Assembly (NCBI GenBank): GCA_031270215.1 | Contig: JAISYB010000161.1 | Coordinates: 1 to 15,210 of the forward strand | Direction of reading: 5' to 3' | Source of the DNA: Streptococcaceae bacterium | GTDB taxonomy: Bacteria > Bacillota > Bacilli > Lactobacillales > Streptococcaceae | DNA length: 15,210 nt | Part shown: positions 15,177 to 15,210 of the stretch, in pieces | How positions within the stretch are numbered: position 1 is the first letter of the stretch | Layout of the letters: the number at the start of each line of letters is the position of its first letter | The notes under the pieces: model-generated | Databases searched by the model: none | What the model was told of the DNA's origin: nothing | The model's input: only the letters and a program-made list of their open reading frames with translations | Program-made: the position numbers and the translations under genes

Positions 15177-15210
15177 TATTTCGTTAGCTGATAAGAAAAC
15201 TAAATAATTA

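Overview
The window looks like chromosomal DNA from a low-GC Gram-positive bacterium, most likely an enterococcus-like member of the Lactobacillales. The evidence is AT-rich sequence, strong GGAGG-type ribosome binding sites, CcpA (cre)-like operators, a sodium-pump oxaloacetate decarboxylase cluster with a free biotin carrier protein, and a PTS locus with a split transketolase. The genus cannot be fixed from sequence reading alone. I saw no tRNA, rRNA, CRISPR array, transposase or phage gene.

Layout. (1) 1-133, minus strand: the 5' end of a small membrane-anchored protein cut by the window edge. (2) About 0.7 kb of mostly non-coding sequence, then 876-5036: a secreted 1386-residue chitinase with two GH18 catalytic domains, four Ig-like domains arranged as two duplicated pairs, and two C-terminal chitin-binding modules, followed by a clear terminator. 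(3) 5292-8726: a cre-overlapped promoter and a five-gene membrane oxaloacetate decarboxylase operon: a small accessory protein with an internal repeat, a biotin carrier, the OadB membrane subunit, a 46-residue OadG-type gamma subunit and the OadA carboxyltransferase. (4) 8727-9160: an intergenic stretch dominated by a roughly 200-nt nested inverted repeat. (5) 9161-14855: a PRD-type PTS regulator carrying its own EIIB-like and EIIA domains, UlaB-type EIIB, UlaA-type EIIC, and the N- and C-terminal halves of transketolase, closed by a strong terminator. (6) A good promoter at 15148-15176 points to a gene beyond the right edge.

How the genes work together. The chitinase should degrade chitin outside the cell. 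The decarboxylase complex should turn oxaloacetate (typically from citrate) into pyruvate and CO2 while exporting Na+; its operator suggests carbon catabolite repression. The PTS locus should import and phosphorylate an ascorbate-like or other acidic or pentose-related compound and feed the product to a dedicated transketolase. The ascorbate-specific enzymes (UlaG, UlaD, UlaE, UlaF) are absent here, so the substrate is open. All three loci fit facultative use of secondary carbon sources.

No wholly unknown system is evident. The most unusual points are the regulator that carries the only EIIA domain of the PTS locus and lacks one conserved PRD histidine, the duplicated-motif accessory protein of the decarboxylase, the nested inverted-repeat element, and the repeat-rich gap between the EIIB and EIIC genes.
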